Assembly (NCBI GenBank): GCA_023411815.1
Contig: JAEYOJ010000034.1
Location: 1-64,000, forward strand
Source: Pseudomonadota bacterium
GTDB taxonomy: Bacteria > Desulfobacterota > Desulfovibrionia > Desulfovibrionales > Desulfovibrionaceae
Length of the DNA: 64,000 nt
Direction: 5' to 3'
Part shown: one piece after another, positions 24,348 through 33,580 of the stretch
Position numbering within the stretch: the first letter of the stretch is position 1
Layout: the number at the start of each line of letters is the position of its first letter
The notes under the pieces: generated by a model
The model's input: the letters and a program-made list of their open reading frames with translations, nothing else
What the model was told of the DNA's origin: nothing
Database searches by the model: none
Translations under genes and position numbers: made by a program

Positions 24348-25139
24348 TTAGGTCTCCGTCTCTGCGCTGCGTTCGGTGACGCGCTGGTCTTGATCCTTCC
24401 GGTCGTCCTCGCCATGCCCCTTGCTCTCGGACGTCAGAAGTTGGCGGCCGAGCATGATCAGCGCGCCAAGTCCGCTCAGGCCCACGGCCACGCGCAGTCC
24501 GGGCGTGACGGCGTCGGCCATGAGCTTCATGGGCGTGGGCATCCTCGCCTCCACGGGCCAGTCCAGGGGAGCGGTGGCCGCGATGTAGAACATGTTGGGC
24601 CTGGTGTCGGACCTGGGGTTGACCACGCGCACGATGCGCTCCCGGTTGGCGGCCAGCAGGATGGCGGCCTCGCTGCTCGGGTCGTTGATGTCGCCGAACA
24701 CGCGGGCCTTGGTCGGGCAGGTGTCCACGCAGGCGGGGCCCAGGCCGTGGGCGCGGCGTTCGGCGCAGTAGTCGCACTTGTCGGCCACGCGCAGGGTCGC
24801 ATGGCGGTAGCGCGCCCCATAGGGGCAGGCCGCGATGCAGTTGCCGCAGCCGATGCACAGGCCGCGATCGATCTCCACCATGCCAGTGGCCGGGTCCTTC
24901 CAGGTCGCGCCCGTGGGACAGGCCTGCACGCAGGTGGGGTTGTCGCAGTGCATGCACGCGCCGGGCTGGAAGTGCTGTCCGGTGCCTTTGCCCACGGCCA
25001 CGACCGGAGCGCTCTGCTTGACCCAGTTGCGGAAGTGTCCCTCGGGCACCTTGTTGGCCACCTTGCAGGAGGCCACGCAGCCCTTGCAGTCGATGCAGCG
25101 GGACGAGTCGATGACCATGGCGTATTGCGGCTTGTTCAT
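24348..25139 (-). CDS. Four-cluster ferredoxin subunit (PhsB/PsrB/TtrB-like)
   Basis: A 263-residue protein with four complete [4Fe-4S] motif sets: CIDCKGCVASC (from residue 15), CMHCDNPTCVQACP, CIGCGNCIAACP and CDYCAERRAHGLGPACVDTCP. There is no signal peptide, so it should be carried to the periplasm by the Tat signal of the catalytic subunit. A hydrophobic helix near residues 222-240 (LRVAVGLSGLGALIMLG) before a charged tail may dock to the membrane subunit. It lies 3 bases after the molybdoenzyme stop and 1 base before cytochrome b. It would wire the active site to cytochrome b. Confidence 0.9.
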   Translation of the reverse strand: MNKPQYAMVIDSSRCIDCKGCVASCKVANKVPEGHFRNWVKQSAPVVAVGKGTGQHFQPGACMHCDNPTCVQACPTGATWKDPATGMVEIDRGLCIGCGNCIAACPYGARYRHATLRVADKCDYCAERRAHGLGPACVDTCPTKARVFGDINDPSSEAAILLAANRERIVRVVNPRSDTRPNMFYIAATAPLDWPVEARMPTPMKLMADAVTPGLRVAVGLSGLGALIMLGRQLLTSESKGHGEDDRKDQDQRVTERSAETET

Positions 25140-25142
25140 GGC

Positions 25143-27335
25143 TTAGGCCTTTCTGGTTACGGTCACGAAAGTCTCGTGCATGGCCGCGTTGCCCGTGATG
25201 GCGTCGAAGCTCGATTCGAGCACGCCGGCCATGCTGGCGCCGTTGCCATGGGCCAACGAGAGACCCTTGGACAGGGCGCCGAAGCCCGTGGGCATGTACG
25301 TCGTGTCCGGGCGGATGGCCTCGGTGACCAGGGCCACGGCCTCGCCCTTGCCCGCCGGGCTCTCCACGATCACGGCGTCTCCGTCGGCGATGCCCAGTTC
25401 CTGGGCGCGCTTGGGATGGATCCACAGACTGCATTCGGGCTCGAGCTGGCGCAGGAGCGCGTAATTCGTGGCCGAGTGGGTGTAGACCGCGCTGCGGCCC
25501 ACGACCATGCGGAAGGCTCCCTCGGGAACGTCCCTGGGCGCGCTGTACACGGGCATGGGGTCCAGCCCTTCGTCGGCGTAGCGCTGGTTGAAGAACTCGA
25601 TCTTCTGCGACTTGGTCTTGTAGATCTTGCCCTCGTAGATGCCGTAGACCTTGGACGGGTTGTAGTAGACGCCGTCCTCGGCCAGGGCCTTCTCGGCGTC
25701 AGGCAGCTTGGCGAGCTGAGCCTTGCGGAACGCGGCCAGGTCGAAGTCGAAGAACTCGCCCAGTTCCAGCCGCTCGGCCAGCCCCTTGCAGATGTCGAAA
25801 ACGGGCCGGGACTCGAACATGGCCGGAACCACCGGGTCGCGGGCCACCACGCAGGCGCAGGCCGAGGAGCCCTGCAGGGCCGAGGCCGGGTCGAGCCGTT
25901 CCAGGTAGCTCGGGGCGGGCAGCACGAGGTCCGCGAACCAGGCCGTGTCGCTCATGGCGATGTCCACGACCACCGAGAAGTCGAAGGCCTTCATCATCTC
26001 GATGGACTTGGCCCTGTCCGGGGCCGTGGCCAGCGGGTTGACCTTGAAGGAGAAGAAGCCCTTGAGCGGGTAGGGCTCGCCCGAGAGCACGGCTTCGCGC
26101 AGGAGCACGTAGGAGCCCTCGTGCTCAATCATGAGCGGGGCGATGCCCGCGTCGGCGCGCTCGAAGGGGTTCTCGTCGTACCAGGGCGCGGCGAAGGGGA
26201 TGCCGGACCCCAGGCCCACCTCGCGCGTGGCGAGTAGCCCGCCCGGACGGTCCCAGTTGGCCAGCAGGCCGTTGACCATGGCGAAACTGCGCCTGATCTG
26301 CGTGGAGTTCACGTAGTCAGAGCTGCGGCGGCCGGGGTAGACCATGGCCTGCGGCGCGGCGGCGGCCATCTCGCGGGCCATGCGCGCGATGTCACCGGCA
26401 GGGATGCCGGTTTCGCCTTCGGCCCAGCGCGGGTCGTACCGCTTTACGTGCTCTGTCAGTTGTTCGATGCCGTAGGTCTTCTCGGCGACCCAGGCCTTGT
26501 CGTACAGCCCTTCGGAGGTGATGACATGCATGACCGCGAGCATGAAGGCCATGTCCGTGCCGGGCTTGATGGGCCACCACTCCTGGGCCAGGGCCGCGGT
26601 CTTGGTGAAGCGCGGGTCGAGCACCACGAGCTTGCAGCCGCGCTCGCGCATGGCCGTCATGAGGTCCATGGAGTCGGGTGTTACCAGGGCCTCGAAGCGG
26701 TTGGCACCGGCCATGAGCACATACTTGGAGTTGAGCACGTCGGCGAAGGGCGCCTCGCCGAAGGTGTCCAGGTAGGCCCGCGTGTTGGACATGAGGCAGT
26801 TGGACTCGTGCGAGGTCACGTTGAAGGAGCCGAAGACCTCGGCGAACCTGTTAACGAACTGCGACTGGAGGTCCGAGCCGGCCATGAACATCACGCCGCA
26901 GGGCGTGTGCTCCTTGCGGATGGTTTGCAGGCGCTGGGCGGCCATATCCAGGGCCTCGTCCCAGGGGATGCGCTTCCACTTGCCCTCGCCCCGCTCGCCC
27001 ACGCGCAGCAGCGGATGCTTGAGCCGGTCAGGGTCGTACAGCTGGTCGATGCCGGCGTTGCCGCGCGCGCAGAGCATGCCGCGCGACTTGAGGAACTTCG
27101 GGTTGGGGTCGAGCTTGCGCACCACCCCGTTCTCCACGCGGGCGATGAGTCCGCAGCGGTTGAAGCACATGTCGCAGGCGGAGAAACGCGATTCCCACCT
27201 GGTCGGGGCGGAGGCCGGAGTCCCGGCCACGGCCGCCAGGGTCTCGGGCCTGGCGGCGGCCAGCCCTGCCGCCACGGCGCCTGCGGCCTTGAGGAATCCC
27301 CGCCTGCTGATGCGTCTGGCCTTGTTCGGCGTCAT
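25143..27335 (-). CDS. Tat-exported molybdopterin oxidoreductase, thiosulfate/polysulfide reductase type (PhsA/PsrA-like)
   Basis: A 730-residue catalytic subunit of the DMSO-reductase family. Tat signal RRISRRGFLKAAG at the N-terminus; [4Fe-4S] site Cys 54, 57, 61 and 89 (C-x2-C-x3-C-x27-C); probable Mo ligand Cys 180 in TSHESNCLMSN; pterin-binding segments WPIKPGTDMAFMLAVMHV and a C-terminal molydopterin dinucleotide-binding domain (RSAVYTHSATNYALL..LWIHPKRAQELGIADGD). Length and the presence of B, C subunits, cytochrome c and rhodaneses fit thiosulfate, polysulfide or tetrathionate reduction or the reverse; arsenate reductase relatives cannot be excluded. The Mo ligand is Cys, not Sec. Operon partner genes follow at 3 bases. 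Confidence 0.88.
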   Translation of the reverse strand: MTPNKARRISRRGFLKAAGAVAAGLAAARPETLAAVAGTPASAPTRWESRFSACDMCFNRCGLIARVENGVVRKLDPNPKFLKSRGMLCARGNAGIDQLYDPDRLKHPLLRVGERGEGKWKRIPWDEALDMAAQRLQTIRKEHTPCGVMFMAGSDLQSQFVNRFAEVFGSFNVTSHESNCLMSNTRAYLDTFGEAPFADVLNSKYVLMAGANRFEALVTPDSMDLMTAMRERGCKLVVLDPRFTKTAALAQEWWPIKPGTDMAFMLAVMHVITSEGLYDKAWVAEKTYGIEQLTEHVKRYDPRWAEGETGIPAGDIARMAREMAAAAPQAMVYPGRRSSDYVNSTQIRRSFAMVNGLLANWDRPGGLLATREVGLGSGIPFAAPWYDENPFERADAGIAPLMIEHEGSYVLLREAVLSGEPYPLKGFFSFKVNPLATAPDRAKSIEMMKAFDFSVVVDIAMSDTAWFADLVLPAPSYLERLDPASALQGSSACACVVARDPVVPAMFESRPVFDICKGLAERLELGEFFDFDLAAFRKAQLAKLPDAEKALAEDGVYYNPSKVYGIYEGKIYKTKSQKIEFFNQRYADEGLDPMPVYSAPRDVPEGAFRMVVGRSAVYTHSATNYALLRQLEPECSLWIHPKRAQELGIADGDAVIVESPAGKGEAVALVTEAIRPDTTYMPTGFGALSKGLSLAHGNGASMAGVLESSFDAITGNAAMHETFVTVTRKA

Positions 27336-27460
27336 GTCGAAATTCTCCCGTCAGTCGTGATGGCGCGGCTCGCTTGCATGGACGGTTGCCCGCCGCATCC
27401 TGATCCCTCGATTGGAGCGGCCGCCCGCTGCGGCCGCTCCGGGCACCGAGGAGGCAGAGG

Positions 27461-27784
27461 CTAGCTGCACTTGGCCGGGGTCGGGGAATCCTTGGCGTAG
27501 TCGTGCAGATACGAAAAAATATCCTTCTGGTCCTGGCTGGAGACCGTGGCCTTCCAGTCCTTGTTGCAGGGAATGGCCTCGGGCTTGGCGAAGACCTTGG
27601 TCCATTCGGCCTGGGTCATGGACATGGGCGACAGGTCGCTGGCGGTCTCGCCGTGGCAGGTGCGGCAGTTCTTGCGATACAGGTACTTGCCCTTGCGGGC
27701 GTTGCCGCTTTCGGCCAATGCAACCGCGGTTACGCTGACGAGCATGACCAGTACAGCGATGACGGAAACGATTCTGCGGTTCAT
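27461..27784 (-). CDS. Small monoheme cytochrome c, first gene of the molybdoenzyme operon
   Basis: A 107-residue periplasmic cytochrome: signal peptide (about 1-25, VTAVALA) and one heme site CRTCH (residues 40-44). Downstream Met residues (SPMSMTQ) could serve as sixth ligand, as in class I cytochromes. A second Cys pair (Cys 73 and the penultimate Cys 106) is unusual and might form a disulfide. It is followed after 125 bases by the catalytic subunit gene and would exchange electrons with it. The ribosome site is AAGGAG before ATG 27784. The probable sigma54 promoter lies about 200 bases upstream. Confidence 0.87.
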   Translation of the reverse strand: MNRRIVSVIAVLVMLVSVTAVALAESGNARKGKYLYRKNCRTCHGETASDLSPMSMTQAEWTKVFAKPEAIPCNKDWKATVSSQDQKDIFSYLHDYAKDSPTPAKCS

Positions 27785-27991
27785 GTAATTCTCCTTCGGT
27801 GTTCTTTCGCGCGGGACGCCTCGCCTGGAGCGGGCAGTCCGTTGCGTTCATGTTCCAATGCGCGTTCGCCATGATTGCGGACGAATCTGCGTACGTAATG
27901 GACGGAATGAGGCTTTCGGCAGCCCTGGGCAGGTTGTGAAAGTTTCAGATGAGTCCTGCTGCATTCGGTGGCTGCCTTGTGACGGGTATTT

Positions 27992-28007
27992 AGCAAAGGG
28001 CAGGCCA
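27992..28007 (-). promoter_or_regulatory. Sigma54 (RpoN) promoter of the molybdoenzyme operon
   Basis: The minus strand reads TGGCCTGCCCTTTGCT: GG and GC are separated by exactly 10 bases and the -12 element TTGCT is intact, against the consensus TGGCAC-N5-TTGCW. It points at the cytochrome c gene, with a leader of about 195 bases, and the divergent gene encodes a sigma54 activator. Confidence 0.72.
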
Positions 28008-28014
28008 CAATGCG

Positions 28015-28033
28015 GATACCCGTACTGGGTATC
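28015..28033. promoter_or_regulatory. Palindromic activator-binding site candidate
   Basis: A perfect inverted repeat GATACCC-GTACT-GGGTATC sits 8 bases upstream of the -24 box of the sigma54 promoter. A further half-site-like GGGTATT occurs at 27984-27990. The likely binder is the Fis-type activator encoded from 28137; autoregulation is equally possible. Confidence 0.6.
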
Positions 28034-28136
28034 GGTTCGGCAAGGTCTGACGCGGGTTTCCGCTATCCGGTCAGCCCTTGCCCTGTGCGCCGGATGTGTT
28101 AGCGTGTCAGCAGGTGATTAAACAGGTGAGTATGCA

Positions 28137-29600
<1,464 letters not shown>

Positions 29601-29891
29601 CGGAAGAGCCCCGCCGCCGGAGCGCCTTGCCGCTGCAGCCGCTGCACCGCTGGCGCGTCGCTCCCGGCCTCTGGTTCACACAGCTTGTCGGAAATCCTTA
29701 CAGCCGGTGTTAAGCCTGCCTGACACTCCGCGGTCAACAGGCAAGGCTAAGCAGCTGGTATGTAATGCAAAGAGAATGGGCACTTCTCTTGCTCTGTCCT
29801 GGATGCCTCACGCCCGGACGCCGGGCGATGCAGGGAGGACTGGGCTCTGTTTGGCGGATGGCTTGGAAATGTGGCTGATGGAGGGCAGGAA

Positions 29892-30575
29892 ATGCGCAAC
29901 CCGACTGTATGTTTCATATTCATCGCTCTCGTGGCTGGCCTGGCCCTGGCGTGGACGCCGGCGGCCCATGCGCTGACGTATGGCTTCAGCGGCATCACGA
30001 ATGATCCATTATCCTCGAACGATGATCACAATGTGTCGATAGGCGAGAGTCAGCTGTTCATGAGCATCGAGGCCGTCGGTTCGAATCAGGTGCGGTTCAT
30101 ATTCCATAACAAGGGTCCCCATGCGTCCGTGGTCGAAGAGATCTACTTTGATACGCCCGATCAGGCCCTCCTCGAAGACCTCGCCTCCGCCGAATTCGAG
30201 TACATAGCCGTAAGCGATGCGCTGAGCTTTGCCGTGAATGATAGAAATCCCAACCTGCCGGGCGGCAACACCATCGGGTTCGATGAAAGCTTTTCCGCCT
30301 ATGCCAAGGCCCCGGCTCCCAGGAACGGCATTGACCCCGGCGAGCAGCTCGGCATCCTGTTCGACCTCGTGGGAACAGCGACCTACCAGGATGTCATCAA
30401 TGCTCTGGAATCAGGCAACCTGCGCGTGGGCTTGCATGTGATCGCGTATGCCGACGGCGGCAGCGAGAGCTTCGTGAACAATACCACCCCGGTGCCCCTG
30501 CCCGCCACCATATGGCTTCTGGGCGCCGGCCTGACGACCATGATCGCCAGTCGCATGCGCCGCGGGCGGAGATAG
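29892..30575 (+). CDS. Exported protein with VPLPA-CTERM sorting signal
   Basis: A 227-residue secreted protein. It begins with a signal peptide (PTVCFIFIALVAGLALAWTPAAHA) and ends with VPLPATIWLLGAGLTTMIA followed by RMRRGRR, the tripartite C-terminal signal (VPLPA motif, helix, basic tail) processed by exosortase systems. The mature region is acidic and beta-rich (FGITN..., SQLFMSIEAVGSNQVRFIF, VEEIYFDTPD, VGLHVIAYADGGSESF) with no catalytic motif seen. No exosortase or polysaccharide locus is in the window. GGAGG at the right spacing supports ATG 29892; GTG 29871 is an alternative. A terminator follows. Confidence 0.85.
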   Translation: MRNPTVCFIFIALVAGLALAWTPAAHALTYGFSGITNDPLSSNDDHNVSIGESQLFMSIEAVGSNQVRFIFHNKGPHASVVEEIYFDTPDQALLEDLASAEFEYIAVSDALSFAVNDRNPNLPGGNTIGFDESFSAYAKAPAPRNGIDPGEQLGILFDLVGTATYQDVINALESGNLRVGLHVIAYADGGSESFVNNTTPVPLPATIWLLGAGLTTMIASRMRRGRR

Positions 30576-30621
30576 ACGCCCCCCGCAATCGCCAACAGGC
30601 GACGCGCCTTTATCCAAACAA

Positions 30622-30656
30622 AAACGGCCCCCTGCGCGCAGGGGGGCCGTTTCGTT
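30622..30656 (+). terminator. Rho-independent terminator
   Basis: Stem ACGGCCCCCTGC / GCAGGGGGGCCGT with one bulged G, followed by TTCGTT. It lies about 50 bases after the VPLPA gene and may work in both directions for the convergent transporter gene. Confidence 0.75.
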
Positions 30657-30680
30657 CGGTTGCTTAAGGCTTGTGCTGGG

Positions 30681-31556
30681 CTAGCCGTGGGCCATGTGCG
30701 CGCGGGGACGGAGCAGCAGGGGCAGCAGGGAGCGGCCGGTCACGCCGATGATCACCACCGCGCCGCCGAGCATGGCCCAGGAGCCGGGTTTTTCGCCCAC
30801 GAACAGGTAGACCCAGATCGGATTGAGCAGCGGCTCCACGACCGGCACGAGCACGGCGACCATGGCGCTGACCTGGCGCACGGCCCAGGCGTAGAGCAGG
30901 TAGGGCAGGCCCAGCTGGAAAACGCCCAGGAGCAGCAGCCCGGCCACGTCCGACAGGCCGGGGGCCTTTTCGAAGCAGAAAGGCAGGCAGATCACGGCGG
31001 CGAGAATGTTGCCCCAGACCAGGGAGCCGTAAGGCGAGCCGTCCTTCTGCTTGCGCAGGAAGAGCACCATGAAGGCGAAGCTCACGCCGCTGGCCAGCCC
31101 GGCCATGTTGCCCCAGAAACCGCTGAAGTCCAGCTTGTCCACGAAGAACAGACCCATGCCGGCCATGACCACGGCCGTGGCCAGCCAGTCCAGGGGCGTT
31201 GTGCGCTCGCCCACGATCCTGTGCGCCAGCAGGGCCACATAGATGGGCGCGGTGAACTGGAGCAGGATGGCGTTGGCCGCGGTGGTGAGCTTGGTGGCCG
31301 AGACGAACAGGATGACCGTGGCCGCGTAGGCCAGAGCCGCGCCGATCTGCGCGCTGTCGCGGGGCCGGGCCGGCAGCCCGCGCAGCGCCATGAGCAGCAG
31401 GGCGCAGATCGCGCTGCGCAAGCCCGCCACGGCCAGGGGCGGCAGGTCAACGAGCTTGATGAGCACGCCGCCTGAGCTCCACATTGCCGCCGTGAGCGCC
31501 AGGGCCAGGATGGGCCGCAAGGGAGAGGCGTGGCTATCGTTACCGTTGTGCGTCAT
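30681..31556 (-). CDS. EamA/DMT-superfamily transporter
   Basis: A 291-residue membrane protein with about ten hydrophobic helices arranged as two EamA halves (first half from LALALTAAMWSSGGVLIKL, second from GNMAGLASGVSFAFMVLFL). Helix 9-10 region PVVEPLLNPIWVYLFVGEKPG is the conserved signature of the drug/metabolite exporter family. Substrate cannot be told; relatives export amino acids or metabolites. GGGGAG 6 bases upstream sets ATG 31556. Upstream lies a copy of the intergenic repeat. Confidence 0.87.
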   Translation of the reverse strand: MTHNGNDSHASPLRPILALALTAAMWSSGGVLIKLVDLPPLAVAGLRSAICALLLMALRGLPARPRDSAQIGAALAYAATVILFVSATKLTTAANAILLQFTAPIYVALLAHRIVGERTTPLDWLATAVVMAGMGLFFVDKLDFSGFWGNMAGLASGVSFAFMVLFLRKQKDGSPYGSLVWGNILAAVICLPFCFEKAPGLSDVAGLLLLGVFQLGLPYLLYAWAVRQVSAMVAVLVPVVEPLLNPIWVYLFVGEKPGSWAMLGGAVVIIGVTGRSLLPLLLRPRAHMAHG

Positions 31557-31857
31557 GGTCTGCTCCCCGCTGCTGCAGGATGATGCAGGAGATGGAAGGC
31601 GCAGCTCTATCCGAGATGCGTTCGGCTGGCAATGGACCGGAATGCGCCTGCAACGGGTTGTCTTGCCGCTGCATTTCTGCGAATGCCTTGCAGGTCTAGA
31701 GCAGCTTGCAATCCAACCGAGAGAGGGCGCCGCCCTCTCTCGGGCTCTCACCCGGCAGGGGAAGAATCACCCTGCACCCCTCTTTGGTGGCAGGAGAGTT
31801 TAGCTTTACCAGCTCAATTGCAAGCTGCGTCGGTGTACAGACAACCAAGGACGCAGG
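31557..31857. other. Divergent intergenic region with repeat copy 4
   Basis: About 300 bases between the transporter and the TrpF-like gene. It contains the double-hairpin repeat (31717-31775). Promoters for both genes must be here but none is distinct. Confidence 0.5.
31717..31775 (+). repeat. Intergenic double-hairpin repeat, copy 4
   Basis: Hairpin A 31717-31743 (CCGAGAGAGGGC..GCCCTCTCTCGG, perfect) and hairpin B 31755-31775 (GCAGGGG..CCCTGC). This is the only copy placed between divergent starts instead of behind a stop codon. Confidence 0.75.
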
Positions 31858-32598
31858 ATGCCCGCCAGTAATGCCTTGTCTCCTTCAATGCTGCCGCGGC
31901 TGCCAGTGGTGCAGGTCGCCGGAGTCATGGATATCGCCGAAGCCAGGCTCCTGGACCGCCTGGGCGTGGACCTCATCGGCTTCCCGCTGCGCCTGGACGT
32001 GCACGCGCCGGACCTGGACGAGGGCCAGGCCGCCGAGGTCATCCACGCCGCGGGCATCGCCGGCAAGAGCGTGTGCATCACCTACGAGCCCGACCCGGAG
32101 TCGGTCGCGGCGCTCTGCCGGGAACTCGGCGTGCGGCTCGTGCAGCTGCACGGCCCGGTTCAGGTTGAGGCCTGCCGGCGCATCAAGGAGCTTGATCCTG
32201 GCCTGGGCATCATGAAGAGCATCGTCGTGGGCCGGGACGGCGACATGACGCGGCTCAATGCGTTGCTCTCGGCCTATGCGCCCTTTGTGGACGCCTTCAT
32301 CACCGACACTTTCGATCCGGCCACGGGCGCGAGCGGGGCCACGGGACGCACGCACGACTGGGCCGTGAGCCGCGCCCTGACCCAGGCCGCCGAGGCCCTG
32401 GACCGGCCGCTCATGCTGGCGGGCGGGTTGAATCCCGACAACGTGGCGCAGGCTGTCCGCGCCGTGCGTCCGTGGGGCGTGGACGCACATACGGGACTGG
32501 AGGACGCATCGGGCCGCAAGGATGCGGAGAAGGTGCGGCGCTTCGTGGAGAATGCGCGCAAGGCGTTCAACACCCTGGAGAAGGATATCGGGTCCTGA
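31858..32598 (+). CDS. Phosphoribosylanthranilate isomerase-like (TrpF-like) TIM-barrel protein
   Basis: A 246-residue TIM-barrel protein. TrpF catalyses the Amadori rearrangement in tryptophan synthesis. Features seen: VVQVAGVMDIAEARLLDRLGVDLIGF at the start (family K(I/V)CG.T..EDA....GAD..GF, but with Val-Ala instead of Cys-Gly), RLVQLHG (conserved QLHG), a VDAFITDT strand (family LLD) and LMLAGGLNPDNVAQAVRAVRPWGVDAHTGLED (family LAGGL.P.NV..A.....GVDV.SGVE). It stands alone, away from trp genes, and several catalytic-site residues deviate, so it may have another substrate. Confidence 0.72.
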   Translation: MPASNALSPSMLPRLPVVQVAGVMDIAEARLLDRLGVDLIGFPLRLDVHAPDLDEGQAAEVIHAAGIAGKSVCITYEPDPESVAALCRELGVRLVQLHGPVQVEACRRIKELDPGLGIMKSIVVGRDGDMTRLNALLSAYAPFVDAFITDTFDPATGASGATGRTHDWAVSRALTQAAEALDRPLMLAGGLNPDNVAQAVRAVRPWGVDAHTGLEDASGRKDAEKVRRFVENARKAFNTLEKDIGS

Positions 32599-32711
32599 TC
32601 CGGCGCGGCGGGACTGGCCAGGCGCATGCGTGCCCTGAGCGAAAGTCCCGCAGGGCGACCTTCGCGGGTGCTGGGCGGGAGGGCCGACCCTCCCGCCGGA
32701 TTGATGCCGAA

Positions 32712-32996
32712 TTAGTGCTCGGTACCCGTGACCGACTTGAAGATCATGGAAGCCAGGGCCTTGCGCTCATCAGGCGAACCTACGTCCCACAAATCCTTAA
32801 GCACCTGTTCTTCCTTCGTGCCTGGGCAGACATGCTCGGAAAGGTAATTGCCGACCCTGACGGCCATGGATTTGATGATCTCCTCCGACACGCCGAGGGA
32901 GCGGGCCCTGCTGATGTTGTCGGACAGCGTCTCGCGCCAGGTTTTCCAATCATTTAAGAAGTCCATGGAAGCGATGCACTTGGATTGTTCCAGCAT
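32712..32996 (-). CDS. DUF3243-type small protein
   Basis: A 94-residue soluble helical protein whose second half (GVSEEIIKSMAVRVGNYLSEHVCPGTKEEQVLKDLW..GSPDERKALASMIFKSV) matches the family DUF3243, best known from Firmicutes. Function is unknown. It is a monocistronic gene on the minus strand with AGGAGAAAG just before the ATG. The first Met of the ORF and internal Met 11 are both possible starts. Confidence 0.82.
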   Translation of the reverse strand: MLEQSKCIASMDFLNDWKTWRETLSDNISRARSLGVSEEIIKSMAVRVGNYLSEHVCPGTKEEQVLKDLWDVGSPDERKALASMIFKSVTGTEH

Positions 32997-33580
32997 GGCT
33001 TTCTCCTGCGCTGATTAGGGTGTACCCCCCACAGCAGGCAAGTGAGTGGACAACATCACCTGCCTGCGCCGTCCCCCAATGGTCCCTCCGTGAGTCTTCA
33101 GGACAAATGGGATTGCGCCGTTACTGTGCTGTTTCCCAAGGGCTGTGGAGTTGTCAACGTCAGTTGCTGGAAAAATGCACGAGAGATAATCGGCAGGATT
33201 TTGGCCTAAGCATTACGGCAATATGCGGAAGCAGGCTTTATTTGGCGCTTGCTGTAGGATTTATGCTGAACTGGGCTGTAAGTGCGGAAGAGTTGCGCGG
33301 ATGTGCATGGCTTACAACGAATCCGTACTGTCCTCGCACTTGCCGTTACATTTCAAGACAATGAAGGCCCGCCTCCGGAAACACATGGAAAACCGAAGCG
33401 CGAAGGCCGGCAGAGAGCGCCGGTTCGTGAAGAATCGCAGGGAACCTGGGAATCTTGGGCGGGGCTGCGAGGATTTTGAGATCGTCGGGTCCAGGGAGAT
33501 CATCTCCCTGGCGGGGTGAGGTATGGAGAGGAGCGAGCCGCTCTGGCAGGGCAGCGCCCCTCTCCATTGTCTTTGTCGCT
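32997..33580. other. Stretch without recognisable gene, with repeat copy 5
   Basis: About 580 bases. It includes the double-hairpin repeat at 33491-33567. An open frame of 98 codons (33223-33519) has unlikely composition and no ribosome site. Nothing else recognised. Confidence 0.5.
33491..33567 (-). repeat. Intergenic double-hairpin repeat, copy 5 (long arm A)
   Basis: Minus-strand order: A (33523-33567, expanded with an inserted AGCGAGCCGCTCTGGCAGGG block) about 14 bases after the oxidoreductase stop, then B (33491-33511, CCAGGGAGA-TCA-TCTCCCTGG). The same insert occurs in copy 10. Confidence 0.72.

Larger units (their letters stand above)
27785..28136. other. Divergent regulatory region of the sulfur locus
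   Basis: About 350 bases between the cytochrome c gene (minus) and the sigma54 activator gene (plus). It contains the sigma54 promoter (27992-28007) and the palindrome (28015-28033) described separately. No gene. Confidence 0.7.

Noticed and set aside
25143..27335. Selenocysteine as Mo ligand in the molybdoenzyme
   Set aside because: The frame is uninterrupted and the expected ligand position reads Cys (TSHESNCLMSN).
33223..33519. 98-codon frame between DUF3243 and the oxidoreductase
   Set aside because: No ribosome site, no homology-like pattern, runs into a repeat element.
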